Shown here one piece after another: positions 9,516-17,907 of a DNA stretch of 64,000 bases. Source of the stretch: Dethiobacter alkaliphilus (lineage in GTDB: Bacteria > Bacillota > Dethiobacteria > DTU022 > UBA8154). The translations under genes and the position numbers were made by a program. The notes under the pieces were generated by a model that saw only the letters and a program-made list of their open reading frames with translations, did no database searches and was not told where the DNA came from. The stretch's first letter is position 1; each line of letters starts with the position of its first letter. Location of the stretch: the NCBI GenBank assembly GCA_016841605.1, contig JAENYV010000002.1, positions 62,001-126,000 on the forward strand. The letters run 5' to 3'.

Positions 9516-10334
9516 CTACCTACCGAAAGGACCAGCGATATCACTGCTGTTAATCTCAGGATGATGATATCTCCGTATCTTAATTTTGCCTGTTCCTAAC
9601 TGCACAGCTTCCCGGGGGCACCATTGTATACAGGCAAAGCACCCGGTGCAGTCTTCACCCCAGCAAGGCTTTTTGTCCTGTATGCTAACATTGCCTACAG
9701 GGCAGACTCGGCTGCACGTTTTGCACCCGGTGCAGGCATCATTAACCGAAAAAGCCAATGAGTTCCAACCATATCTGGCAACATGCAGCAGAAAAGGGAT
9801 AAGAGGCTTCATCACCCTGAGAAACAATCCGTTAAGCAGCATTCCTGTTAAAACTGAACGGGTTTCAACAGGATGAGTTTCATGATTGCCAATAATAGTG
9901 GCAATCGAGCTAATCCGCTCCTTCCAGGCGGCAAGCACTTTTTTATTATGTGCTTCTGAAAAAAGGGAATTACCTACTGCATTATGGGGCATCATAACGG
10001 CAAAACCCGCATGCAGTATTATTCCCCGCTTTGCCAGCAGCAGACTGAATTTTTTCAGGCATTTAAGAGGGTTAATTCCGTAAGTGCATACAGCAAACAC
10101 ATACTTGTCTTCAAGTCCTTCAAATTTTTCAATAAAGGCCTCAACAAATTTCGGCGCTTTGAAGTCATATACCGGAAAAACAAAACCAACCGCATCCGCT
10201 GTGCTGTTGATATGTTCTTTATCCTTCAGGGATGCCATGGAGATTAACACAGCATTTATCTTATCGGCAATATCCCTGGCGGCAGCAAGTGAATTACCCG
10301 TCCCGGAAAACCAGAAAATTTCAGTTTTGCCCAT
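9516..10334 (-). CDS. EFR1-family flavodoxin/ferredoxin fusion protein
   Basis: Predicted electron-transfer protein. 272 aa: an N-terminal flavodoxin-like FMN domain with the phosphate loop FSGTGNSLAAA at about residues 9-19, and a C-terminal 2[4Fe-4S] ferredoxin with two CxxCxxCxxxCP-type motifs (CTGCKTCSRVCP and CTGCFACIQWCP) at about 200-240. This is the EFR1-family ferrodoxin layout, common in Clostridia. The ATG has CGGAGGTTATCCA upstream. No obvious partner enzyme is adjacent; the next gene (a methyltransferase) is 91 bp upstream. The partner reaction is unknown. Confidence 0.85.
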   Translation of the reverse strand: MGKTEIFWFSGTGNSLAAARDIADKINAVLISMASLKDKEHINSTADAVGFVFPVYDFKAPKFVEAFIEKFEGLEDKYVFAVCTYGINPLKCLKKFSLLLAKRGIILHAGFAVMMPHNAVGNSLFSEAHNKKVLAAWKERISSIATIIGNHETHPVETRSVLTGMLLNGLFLRVMKPLIPFLLHVARYGWNSLAFSVNDACTGCKTCSRVCPVGNVSIQDKKPCWGEDCTGCFACIQWCPREAVQLGTGKIKIRRYHHPEINSSDIAGPFGR

Positions 10335-10425
10335 TGGATAACCTCCGATTTACCTTCTATTTCCTCTACTTGCGCTCTCTCCTCATCCAGTCGTATTAGA
10401 TGTATAACTTCTCCATTATTATTGG

Positions 10426-11184
10426 TCACTTCAAACTGTCCCCGCTTATCATAGGTTTCCTCCCGCCAAACAGTGCGATTTCGAATACCTTAAAATAACA
10501 ATCAACATCACCAAACCCAATTTCGCGCAACCATTCGCACTGTTTTTCAACCGGCGCCAGTTTATTTACTCCAATATCTTCTCTGTTATACCACTCCTCA
10601 GCAACTTCTTGCCTCGTTTTTCCGATACCATTTCGATCATACATATTATACAAAGAATCAATAAAATAGTCATCAAATAAGAAACTTACCCGATCAGTAG
10701 ATGATGATACCTGGTCCAGATTTAAAAATAATCCGCCAGGCATTAATAATTTAAAAATATCGGAATAAATTTCCATCTTCTTTTTATCAGTTTGATGATG
10801 AATTGAAAAGCCGGAAATAATGATACTGAACAGCCCTTTGGTTTTCACCATTTCAGTCCACCGACTTTCGCCGAAATCAAAAAGAACAAAATCCAAGTTC
10901 TCACTGTACTTTGCAAGTTTATTTCTGGCGGCCTGAATCATAGGCTCAGAAATATCCAACAACACGGCCTCAGTATTTGCATATTGCTGTAAAATGGAAG
11001 CTGCTAGAATTCCATCCCCACATCCAAGGTCCATAATTCTTTCCACTTTAATATTACACCCGTCAATAATCCTTAGTATTAGTTCAATCTGTTCCTTAGC
11101 CAAAGGAATCGCTCCGCGCACACCGGAAAGATATTTCTCAGTAAGCTCCGTTTCCTTCCATATGTCATAATCCATATTAGGCAT
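10426..11184 (-). CDS. Class I SAM-dependent methyltransferase
   Basis: 252-aa Rossmann-fold methyltransferase. Motif I is IMDLGCGDGILAAS at about residues 55-68, followed by an acidic ribose-binding position in AVLLDISEP and motif IV around LFSIIISGFSIHHQ. The GFSIHHQ element resembles the 'SxxxHH' loop seen in ubiquinone/tRNA-type methyltransferases. Substrate cannot be deduced. The start ATG follows AAGGGAGG. It is unrelated in detail to the methyltransferase at 12.8 kb, so the two are not a tandem duplication. Confidence 0.8.
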   Translation of the reverse strand: MPNMDYDIWKETELTEKYLSGVRGAIPLAKEQIELILRIIDGCNIKVERIMDLGCGDGILAASILQQYANTEAVLLDISEPMIQAARNKLAKYSENLDFVLFDFGESRWTEMVKTKGLFSIIISGFSIHHQTDKKKMEIYSDIFKLLMPGGLFLNLDQVSSSTDRVSFLFDDYFIDSLYNMYDRNGIGKTRQEVAEEWYNREDIGVNKLAPVEKQCEWLREIGFGDVDCYFKVFEIALFGGRKPMISGDSLK

Positions 11185-11313
11185 TGATAGTTTCCTCCCT
11201 TATGGCAACTTACTTATAAGCCTACGATTTTCATCTTCTTGGGGGTGATAATACCTTGATTGATGGTAACTTCAAACCTTTATAGAGGCTCATATAGTAC
11301 AGCTAAATGCTTA

Positions 11314-11631
11314 TTATTTTGAACACTTAATTAGTTTAAATCCGGAAATTATGCAGAGAACAAGAAGCAAGCCTAACCTAACCCAATCCATACAGAGCCA
11401 AAACCATCCGCCACATACAAGGACAGGAGAAGAGCCGTATTCATCTGCATATACACCCAAATTCCAAAATAACTTTAAAGAAATGACTAAAGAGATTAAG
11501 CTCAAAACAAAAATTACTATGTTGAGTCCTTTTTTTTCTAGATTTATTTCTTTTCCTGTTCTTTTAAAGTAAATCACAGTAAAATAAATACATAAACCTA
11601 GTAATATTAAACAAATAAAAATTACAGGCAT
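11314..11631 (-). CDS. Small three-span membrane protein
   Basis: 105-aa protein with three likely membrane helices (about residues 3-22, 36-58 and 84-101) and a Trp/Gly-rich loop between the second and third. No family recognised. An ATG with GGTGG just upstream starts it, and it follows vgb after 45 bp, so the two may be cotranscribed. It is typical of small, poorly conserved accessory membrane proteins. Confidence 0.55.
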   Translation of the reverse strand: MPVIFICLILLGLCIYFTVIYFKRTGKEINLEKKGLNIVIFVLSLISLVISLKLFWNLGVYADEYGSSPVLVCGGWFWLCMDWVRLGLLLVLCIISGFKLIKCSK

Positions 11632-11676
11632 ATATCCACCACCTAATTTAAAAGCTCATCTAAGTATCCGTCACGA

Positions 11677-12561
11677 TTAATAAATTAACTGCCCTATTTT
11701 GTTTGACTCCTCAGCAAACCAAATCGCTCCGTCTGGTCCAAACACAAGTCCATGGGGCTCAGAATTCAATGTTGGGATTGCATATTCAGTAATTCCTCCC
11801 CGAAGTGTAATGCGACCAATTTGGTTTCCTCCCCACTCTGTAAACCAGAGTTCTCTTTCTTTTCCTGATACAATTGCATGTGGTTTAGCATTTATTGTCG
11901 GCAATGGGAACTCAAGAATTTCCCCCAAGGTTGTAATCCTACCTATTTTGTTACCAGCTATTTCTACAAACCATAATGCTCCGTCAGGACCATTTGCAAT
12001 TCCGACTGGACCAGAAGCGGTGGTGGGAATGGAGCAATCCGTAATCTCTCCAGAAGTAGTTATCCTCCCTATTTTGTTTCTTTGATTTTCTGTAAACCAA
12101 AGTGCCCCATCAGGTCCTGCAACAATCATTGAAGGAAAGGACGCTTCTTCAGGCAAATTATATTCCGTTACTTCTCCATTAAGAGTAATTCTTCCTATTT
12201 TATTACCTGTAATTTCTGTAAACCAAAATGCTCTATCAGATCCTAAAGTTATTCCATAAGGACCGGAGTTAGCAGTAGGAAGAATATATTCAGTAACTTT
12301 ACCATCTATCGTAACCTTACCGATCTTATTGGACTTATATTCTGTAAACCACAAGTCTCCCTCAATTCCTTTTACAATAATTGAAATTCCTGCATCTTTA
12401 GTTGGAAGCGGATATTCACTTATTTGTCCATCTATTGTAATTCTTCCTATCCTATTCCCTTTATTTTCTGTAAACCATATCTCCTCATCGGGCCCTAAAG
12501 TTATTCCATAGGGTCCTGATTCAGGAATTGGCAGGCTATATTCATTTATTTTTACATTCAC
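11677..12561 (-). CDS. vgb: Virginiamycin B lyase (streptogramin B lyase) homologue
   Basis: Seven-bladed beta-propeller lyase family that linearises type B streptogramins. 294 aa, built from seven 42-residue repeats (core WFTExxxNKIGRIT..G.ITEY.LPT). Counting from the GTG start, the residues known to matter in staphylococcal Vgb fall at identical numbers: Y18, H228 (KPHAI), E268 and H270 (SEPHG), E284 (WFAEE). Many Vgb-like propellers lack these, so an active lyase is plausible. GTG at 12561 lies 9 nt after AAAGGAG. Antibiotic cleavage is inferred; other substrates are possible. It may be cotranscribed with the small membrane protein downstream. Confidence 0.85.
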   Translation of the reverse strand: MNVKINEYSLPIPESGPYGITLGPDEEIWFTENKGNRIGRITIDGQISEYPLPTKDAGISIIVKGIEGDLWFTEYKSNKIGKVTIDGKVTEYILPTANSGPYGITLGSDRAFWFTEITGNKIGRITLNGEVTEYNLPEEASFPSMIVAGPDGALWFTENQRNKIGRITTSGEITDCSIPTTASGPVGIANGPDGALWFVEIAGNKIGRITTLGEILEFPLPTINAKPHAIVSGKERELWFTEWGGNQIGRITLRGGITEYAIPTLNSEPHGLVFGPDGAIWFAEESNKIGQLIY

Positions 12562-12774
12562 ATCATATAACTCCTTTCTGGGTTAGGAATAAAAAAAACT
12601 TTTCTTCTAAGGAATCATGAAAATTATTTTAAGACTATTTATTGATAAGCAATCTCATTATTTGAACTGGTGAGAATTTATATTTAATAAAGGCGACATA
12701 TTTAAGCTTCCCATTTTAGATATACCTGTCTAGAGCCTAGATTGTCAAGTATTCTTGCTATCTCATCTCTATTT

Positions 12775-13620
12775 CTATTGTTTCTTCGCTATAACAGCAA
12801 ATTCAGTGGCTTTCCGGTCAAATAGTGAGCCTGCAACATCCGAGTAAAAAGTATCAACCGTAAAACCGCACTCCACAAACTCTCTCTCAAGCGCCTCGGG
12901 GCTAAAATATTGCAACCAGTTATATATCGTTCGTGTACGTAATTTCTCAATAATTGTATATTTATCAAGGACTACCTTCTCGTTTTCGTATTTGAACGTA
13001 TTTAAGAAACCGTAATACTTAATTGGAGACCAGAACCCATTTAATAGATTAACTTCATATATTGCTGTTTCTTCTCGTTGTTCAAAGGCTGTCAACGAAT
13101 ACACATCAAGAAGAACAGAACCTCCAGGTACCAGGATTTTGTTGAACTTATTAAGCATTATTTTTCTTTGTGCAGGACTAAGGGCACAGAAATCGCACAT
13201 GATCATCAGAATTAGATTAAAGCGAACTTTCGTTTCAAATTCCAGGTAGTTCCGAGTAACATAACTAATTGATAATCCTTCACCGGTTGCGACTTCTTGC
13301 GCGTACTTAATTGATCTAGACGAGAAGTCTATACCTGTCACAGCCGCCTGCCTTTGAGCCAGCCTCTTCGTATACAGGCCCGGCCCACACCCGAAGTCGG
13401 CAATTTTCGTCCCCATTTCCACGTTAAAATGAGAAGCGATCCATTCGACCGAACGATCAATAAAAGCTGCATTCCGGGACGAAACGTCAATATTCTCATT
13501 TAGGTGAAACGAGAGCATCTGCTCTGATGTATATTCTTCCGTCCACAAATCACTTGCTGTGTAAAACTCGAATGGCTCAGGACGAATGTTAATTTTTTCA
13601 AGCTCCTCAAACATTTCCAT
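12775..13620 (-). CDS. Class I SAM-dependent methyltransferase
   Basis: 281-aa methyltransferase. Motif I is IADFGCGPGLYTKRLA at about residues 92-107, followed by VTGIDFSSRSIKYA (motif II) and LILMIMCDFCAL (motif IV). A C-terminal extension (FKYENEKVVLDKYTIIEK onward) resembles the beta-rich substrate cap of small-molecule methyltransferases. ATG at 13620 follows GAGGGGGC. It stands alone between vgb and the QueG-like gene with about 200 bp on either side. Substrate unknown. Confidence 0.8.
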   Translation of the reverse strand: MEMFEELEKINIRPEPFEFYTASDLWTEEYTSEQMLSFHLNENIDVSSRNAAFIDRSVEWIASHFNVEMGTKIADFGCGPGLYTKRLAQRQAAVTGIDFSSRSIKYAQEVATGEGLSISYVTRNYLEFETKVRFNLILMIMCDFCALSPAQRKIMLNKFNKILVPGGSVLLDVYSLTAFEQREETAIYEVNLLNGFWSPIKYYGFLNTFKYENEKVVLDKYTIIEKLRTRTIYNWLQYFSPEALEREFVECGFTVDTFYSDVAGSLFDRKATEFAVIAKKQ

Positions 13621-13819
13621 TAATAATAAGCCCCCTCTGTTCAGAACTTTTTACCTCAAAAAATCTATTGTCTATTTGTATACCAATATGAGTATGAGGC
13701 AACTTAAACGAATATAGCTTAATTTAGAAAATGCGACATACGACAGTTAAGAAAAAACTTAACAACCCTGCATTTTATAATTCAATTGATTAAGTATTTT
13801 ATTCTGGATAACTGCAAAA

Positions 13820-14632
13820 TTATAGTCCTACTGGGCAGGATAATTCGCAGTTTCTGCAGTGCTTGAACAAGCAAACCATTTCATCGGTTGGTTTATGAAG
13901 GACTCTTACACCCCTCTTTCTTGCAACTTGCTTGTCTCTTTCCATTTGATCGTTGCATTTTAGGCGGTTGTAGGTGCCGGTTTTGCCGGGAAGAAATTCC
14001 TGACCTATTTCTTCGAGAGAGTAGATCATTTCATCAAAGGCACCTTGAGGGCATTCCTTCATGCAGTACCCTTCACAACCGGAACATGGGTCAAACACCA
14101 GGGGGCCTGTTGAAACTAATTCGATGTTGACTATTAGCGCACGAAGCCTGACCCTCGGCCCGTATTCAGGGGTTATTAAGAGGTTGTTAAGACCTATAGA
14201 GCCAAGCCCCGCCATAACAGCTGCGTCTTTTAAATAAATTCCACCCTTTTCAATAAAATAGGGTACATTGTACGTCTTCACTCCTATATAGTTGCTTTTT
14301 AGCCATTTAATAAGATTATTATTGATTGCAATAAGCCTCTGGTTTCCTGGCGTCGAATGCTTTTCATACCGCCAATCCAATTCCGGCTTATCTTCAGGGT
14401 GAGAAACAGCGATCACGATAACACTTCTGCCATCTTCAGGCAGCAAATTTTCTCCTGATTCAAAACTATCTTCTCTTCGCCCCACTTCAATTTGAGGTAT
14501 TTTAAAATCTGCTCTTAAGGAAGGACATCCCTTTATTTCGTTAAGGTCAGCAATCCCGGTTGCATCTGCTCCAAGCTCCCTTGCTTTTCTTAATATAGCT
14601 GATGATAAGTTTAACTTATCATTATTTTTCAT
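13820..14632 (-). CDS. QueG-like 4Fe-4S reductase-family protein
   Basis: 270-aa protein related to the C-terminal and central parts of epoxyqueuosine reductase and to reductive-dehalogenase-like iron-sulfur proteins. Two clusters are evident: CSGCEGYCMKECP at about residues 187-199 and CLFKHCRNCELSCP at the extreme C-terminus. The middle carries the family element KDAAVMAGLGSIGLNNLLI. It is shorter than QueG (about 380 aa), lacks the HEAT-like tail and ends at the second cluster, so a queuosine role is unlikely. The start ATG follows AAAAGGAGATT. A cobalamin-binding function cannot be shown from sequence. Confidence 0.75.
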   Translation of the reverse strand: MKNNDKLNLSSAILRKARELGADATGIADLNEIKGCPSLRADFKIPQIEVGRREDSFESGENLLPEDGRSVIVIAVSHPEDKPELDWRYEKHSTPGNQRLIAINNNLIKWLKSNYIGVKTYNVPYFIEKGGIYLKDAAVMAGLGSIGLNNLLITPEYGPRVRLRALIVNIELVSTGPLVFDPCSGCEGYCMKECPQGAFDEMIYSLEEIGQEFLPGKTGTYNRLKCNDQMERDKQVARKRGVRVLHKPTDEMVCLFKHCRNCELSCPVGL

Positions 14633-14800
14633 AGACGGAATCTCCTTTTACACAATTTAAATAGCCAATGGCTTACGTTCCATTATCGACATTAGTGGTA
14701 CTTCAGCGTGCCAGGGCTGCAGGCATAAAAATATTCATCGCTATTACTGTAATAATGATAATCCTTAACAATTTTGATTGAAGCACTTAAAACACCCCGG

Positions 14801-15541
14801 CTATAAAATGAGCGAAAAGCCCCAGCCGTTCCATTTCCACAAGGTAACTTTTTTCTCTCCGGGATCAGAGTAACTGCCCTCCACAACTACCAATTCGTTT
14901 TCGCCGTCGCGGTTAAGGTCCATAAGGACGGCCCGGTAGTTCGGACGGTCCAGGTTTGACGACTGCCACACAGGTCTGAAAGTGCCCCTTTCCAGTTTAA
15001 AGATGAAGAGATGGTTTTTAACGGCGGGATTATCCTCTTCCACCCAAAAGGGCTTAAGGTGACCAAAGCTTCCCTCTTTCCAGACCAAAAGGTTTAGCTC
15101 GAGGTTGCCGTCGTTATTGGTGTCACCCGGAAAGAAATAATCCACCCACCACTCATCCGGTGACTGCCAGATAGTACGGGAATCTGCAGATACCGTTATC
15201 TTTCCGTCGCGCAAAGTATATTCTTCCGGCTTGCCGTCCCCGTCCAGATCCAATTCCCGGCTTTGTACCAGCCGGTATTCCTGCAAGGGCTTTTGGGTCC
15301 GGGGTACATACTGCTCCCCTGCTGCGAAGACCTCTTTTTGGCTGTCCCAAACCGGAAGTTCCTCCACCGCTACCGGACAAGAAGTCTCTTCCATTTCCGG
15401 GAGCTTCATGCGGGCCTCTCTGAAGGCTGTGATGTCATGAATTTCCCCGCTTCCGCTGTGCTGCTGCGGAGCAAGTACACCGAAGCAGCACAGCAGCCCA
15501 GCGATCAGCAGGAGGGTCAGTACCCGCAGGGAGAGTTTCAT
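14801..15541 (-). CDS. Secreted FG-GAP/VCBS-type repeat protein
   Basis: About 246 aa. The start is placed at the ATG at 15541 because it overlaps the DUF3160 stop (ATGA) and opens a clean signal peptide (MKLSLRVLTLLLIAGLLCC); the frame extends 23 codons further without sense. Three Asp-rich calcium-type loops are visible: DLDGDGKPEEY, GDTNNDGNLEL and DLNRDGENELVVV, typical of FG-GAP/VCBS beta-propeller repeats. Three such repeats are too few for a full propeller. It is translationally coupled to the DUF3160 lipoprotein, so the two probably act together outside the membrane. Function unknown. Confidence 0.72.
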   Translation of the reverse strand: MKLSLRVLTLLLIAGLLCCFGVLAPQQHSGSGEIHDITAFREARMKLPEMEETSCPVAVEELPVWDSQKEVFAAGEQYVPRTQKPLQEYRLVQSRELDLDGDGKPEEYTLRDGKITVSADSRTIWQSPDEWWVDYFFPGDTNNDGNLELNLLVWKEGSFGHLKPFWVEEDNPAVKNHLFIFKLERGTFRPVWQSSNLDRPNYRAVLMDLNRDGENELVVVEGSYSDPGEKKVTLWKWNGWGFSLIL

Positions 15542-17718
15542 GGGGCGATAAAGATCTCGGTCCATTGAGCCGGAGACGGCGCCTCTTCCGAGTCCAGCCT
15601 CTCTTGCCACTTTTTGTCCGTAAGACGATCTTCCATGAGCCAGGGAAATTCGTAGTGTGAGTAGACACCGCCCCGGGCAATTCTTAGGCTGCCGTCAACA
15701 GGCACCACAGCGTATATATCAAAAATATGCCCCGTCGCCTCTTGCATGACATAACCCTCGACGTTTGTGGCCACATCGGTCACCAGAGCCGCCGGGTTTT
15801 CGGCGATAGCTGACCTGTGGTCCACACCTTTATCCCGCAGGGCCTCCAGCCAAAAATGCTCCAGCTGCCCTCCATATGAACGGATCAAGTCATATTCCTC
15901 GTCAGTAAGCGGGATATCGGAAAGTTGCTTCTCTGATATTGTCTTTAAAGAGAGGGCCAGCTGCTCCAGCCGCTCCAGGCTTTCCCGGTCCGTCTGCTCC
16001 AAAAGGTTCCGGGACGAAAGCCCCTCCCGCGTCATCTTCACCAGCGCGGCCAGGCGGGCATAGAGATGCGGATTTGGCTCCACGTACCCACGATCATCCA
16101 CCCTGTCCATACCGCCACCCATTTCAGCATAAACCTGTTTGGCATAAAGAATAGTATCATGCTTAAGCTCGGTCCAGCTGGACAGATATGTATTTAAGTT
16201 TTTTCTGGTCCAGGCTTTGCCGTGCATAAAGGAGGGGTATCCTTCCCCCTTCTCTCCAAGTAAGGATTCAAGGGTATAAAGCCAGCCCCAGTACAGGTTC
16301 TGAATCCAGTTTTCTTTATCCAGGCCGGCGATGTATTCCCGCAGTTTATTCATGTTCTCCGGGTAGCCCTTGTAGTCCGTTTCCCCCTCCGCCTCCAGGA
16401 TGGCGTAAGCTTCCTCGGAGCCCATGGCAGCGGGGATATCCAGCGCCCTGGGCAACATTCTTCTCTCATCCGCGCTGTTTTCTTTCACTTCACGGTAAAC
16501 CAGCCGCTGAAAAATGGAGGCATCCAGGGTAAAGCGCTGCCCCATCAAGCGAAAACCCATAATTTCTCTCTGGCGGTCCGGTTGTATCTCCTCCTCCATA
16601 ATAGGGACTGAGTTTATAAGCGGAGGTTCTAAATCTGCCGCGGCATCCATAAAGGCCTCCCATTTATCTCCGCCGGAGGCGATCTCCTCAAGCTCCGCGC
16701 CGTCATGGTAGATCTCTTCCAGCAGCTCTTGGTACTGTAAAAAGGATAGGTCGTCGCTCTTACCCACAAAAAAGCAGGTGGGCTGGTATATTCTATCCCA
16801 TTTTTGTCCGTTATCCCCTTCGGCAAGAGCCAGGGTAATCAAAACTGCGGATTTTGTTTCATCTTCACTCTTAAGCCGGAAAGTCATTCTTCCGTACCAC
16901 ATCATGGTCTTAAAATAAGACTGCAACAGTTCGTCATCATCATAATGGCCCCGGGGAATGTACTGGGAGTAATCCTCCTTTAAAGCCTCCTGCCACGATA
17001 AATCTTGCCCCATATTCATGAGGGGAGAGGGCTGGAGATCGGCGCGGCTTTCAATAAGGGCAAGTTCTTCTTCCACTTCTTTCTTAACCTGTCCGGGAAT
17101 GGACATTTTCGGGTCCAAAAGCCTTCCCGCCACGGCAAAAAAGCCCAGGTTTCTTTTGGCGGCGTTCTCCCAGCCGGTTCCCTTGAGCTCAGCGTACTGC
17201 CTTTCGCTTACGGAGAGCATGGAGGCGGTGAGTTCTTTTAACTCCGGTGCCAGCTTTTCCTTTTCCGTAACCCGGAGCAGGTGGTCAAAAAACAGATGGT
17301 AGTTATGTAACATTGAATCGGTGGTAATAAAACTGGGAACCGGCTCATAGCGGTTCATTTCATAGAGCATGAAAAACTCCCTGTTTGAGCCGGGAACCAC
17401 AACAAACCCATTTTCTACCAACAACCGCTCCGCTTCCGGAGATAACCTGAACATATCCCGGTTGGTAACATTGCTCAATCCGGGTTCCACCTCATAGGGC
17501 TTTACTGCCGGAGTAAAGTCTAACGGCTCCTCTGCATAAGCAGCAAACCCCAGGTCCAGGGCCAACGGGGAAAAAACATTCTCTCCAGCCGGACCTTGCT
17601 CCACTTCTCCGGTCTGACCTTGTTCATATTGTTCGCTGTCCCCGCCGCAACCCGCCACAGCAGTGAAAAGAAGCAGTATACAGACAGCCCAGGTAAAAAA
17701 CTTCTTTCTCTTTGGCAC
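15538..17718 (-). CDS. DUF3160-family lipoprotein
   Basis: 726-aa exported lipoprotein. The signal peptide ends in a lipobox (TAVAGCGGD, Cys at about residue 24), so the mature protein is anchored outside the cytoplasmic membrane. The body is a DUF3160-like helical domain (SFITTDSMLHNYHLFFDHLL is the characteristic opening at about residues 129-148), rich in Glu and Trp. No catalytic motif is known. It starts with GTG at 17718, 10 nt after AAAGGAGG; a promoter lies at 17825-17853. It is coupled by ATGA overlap to the FG-GAP-type gene. A role in polymer or envelope handling is only a guess. Confidence 0.82.
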   Translation of the reverse strand: MPKRKKFFTWAVCILLLFTAVAGCGGDSEQYEQGQTGEVEQGPAGENVFSPLALDLGFAAYAEEPLDFTPAVKPYEVEPGLSNVTNRDMFRLSPEAERLLVENGFVVVPGSNREFFMLYEMNRYEPVPSFITTDSMLHNYHLFFDHLLRVTEKEKLAPELKELTASMLSVSERQYAELKGTGWENAAKRNLGFFAVAGRLLDPKMSIPGQVKKEVEEELALIESRADLQPSPLMNMGQDLSWQEALKEDYSQYIPRGHYDDDELLQSYFKTMMWYGRMTFRLKSEDETKSAVLITLALAEGDNGQKWDRIYQPTCFFVGKSDDLSFLQYQELLEEIYHDGAELEEIASGGDKWEAFMDAAADLEPPLINSVPIMEEEIQPDRQREIMGFRLMGQRFTLDASIFQRLVYREVKENSADERRMLPRALDIPAAMGSEEAYAILEAEGETDYKGYPENMNKLREYIAGLDKENWIQNLYWGWLYTLESLLGEKGEGYPSFMHGKAWTRKNLNTYLSSWTELKHDTILYAKQVYAEMGGGMDRVDDRGYVEPNPHLYARLAALVKMTREGLSSRNLLEQTDRESLERLEQLALSLKTISEKQLSDIPLTDEEYDLIRSYGGQLEHFWLEALRDKGVDHRSAIAENPAALVTDVATNVEGYVMQEATGHIFDIYAVVPVDGSLRIARGGVYSHYEFPWLMEDRLTDKKWQERLDSEEAPSPAQWTEIFIAP

Positions 17719-17824
17719 GAAGCCATTCCTCCTTTATACGAAAAGCTGCTTTTTTATAAATAGACGGTGTAATTATAAAAAAGTTTTATATAGAATAAGA
17801 AGTGCTTTCTCATACTATAGTGCT

Positions 17825-17853
17825 CGTATAACATATCTTTTTGTTATATTCAA
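17825..17853 (-). promoter_or_regulatory. Sigma-A-type promoter for DUF3160 operon
   Basis: Minus-strand TTGAAT (-35, 17848-17853), 17-nt spacer, TATACG (-10, 17825-17830). The start point would give a leader of about 100 nt before the GTG at 17718. The spacer region also contains the short dyad ATAAC...GTTAT. Confidence 0.5.
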
Positions 17854-17907
17854 GATGGCCGGTTTACTAAATAATAACGGAATTAACAAGAGATTCTTGA
17901 AAAATTT

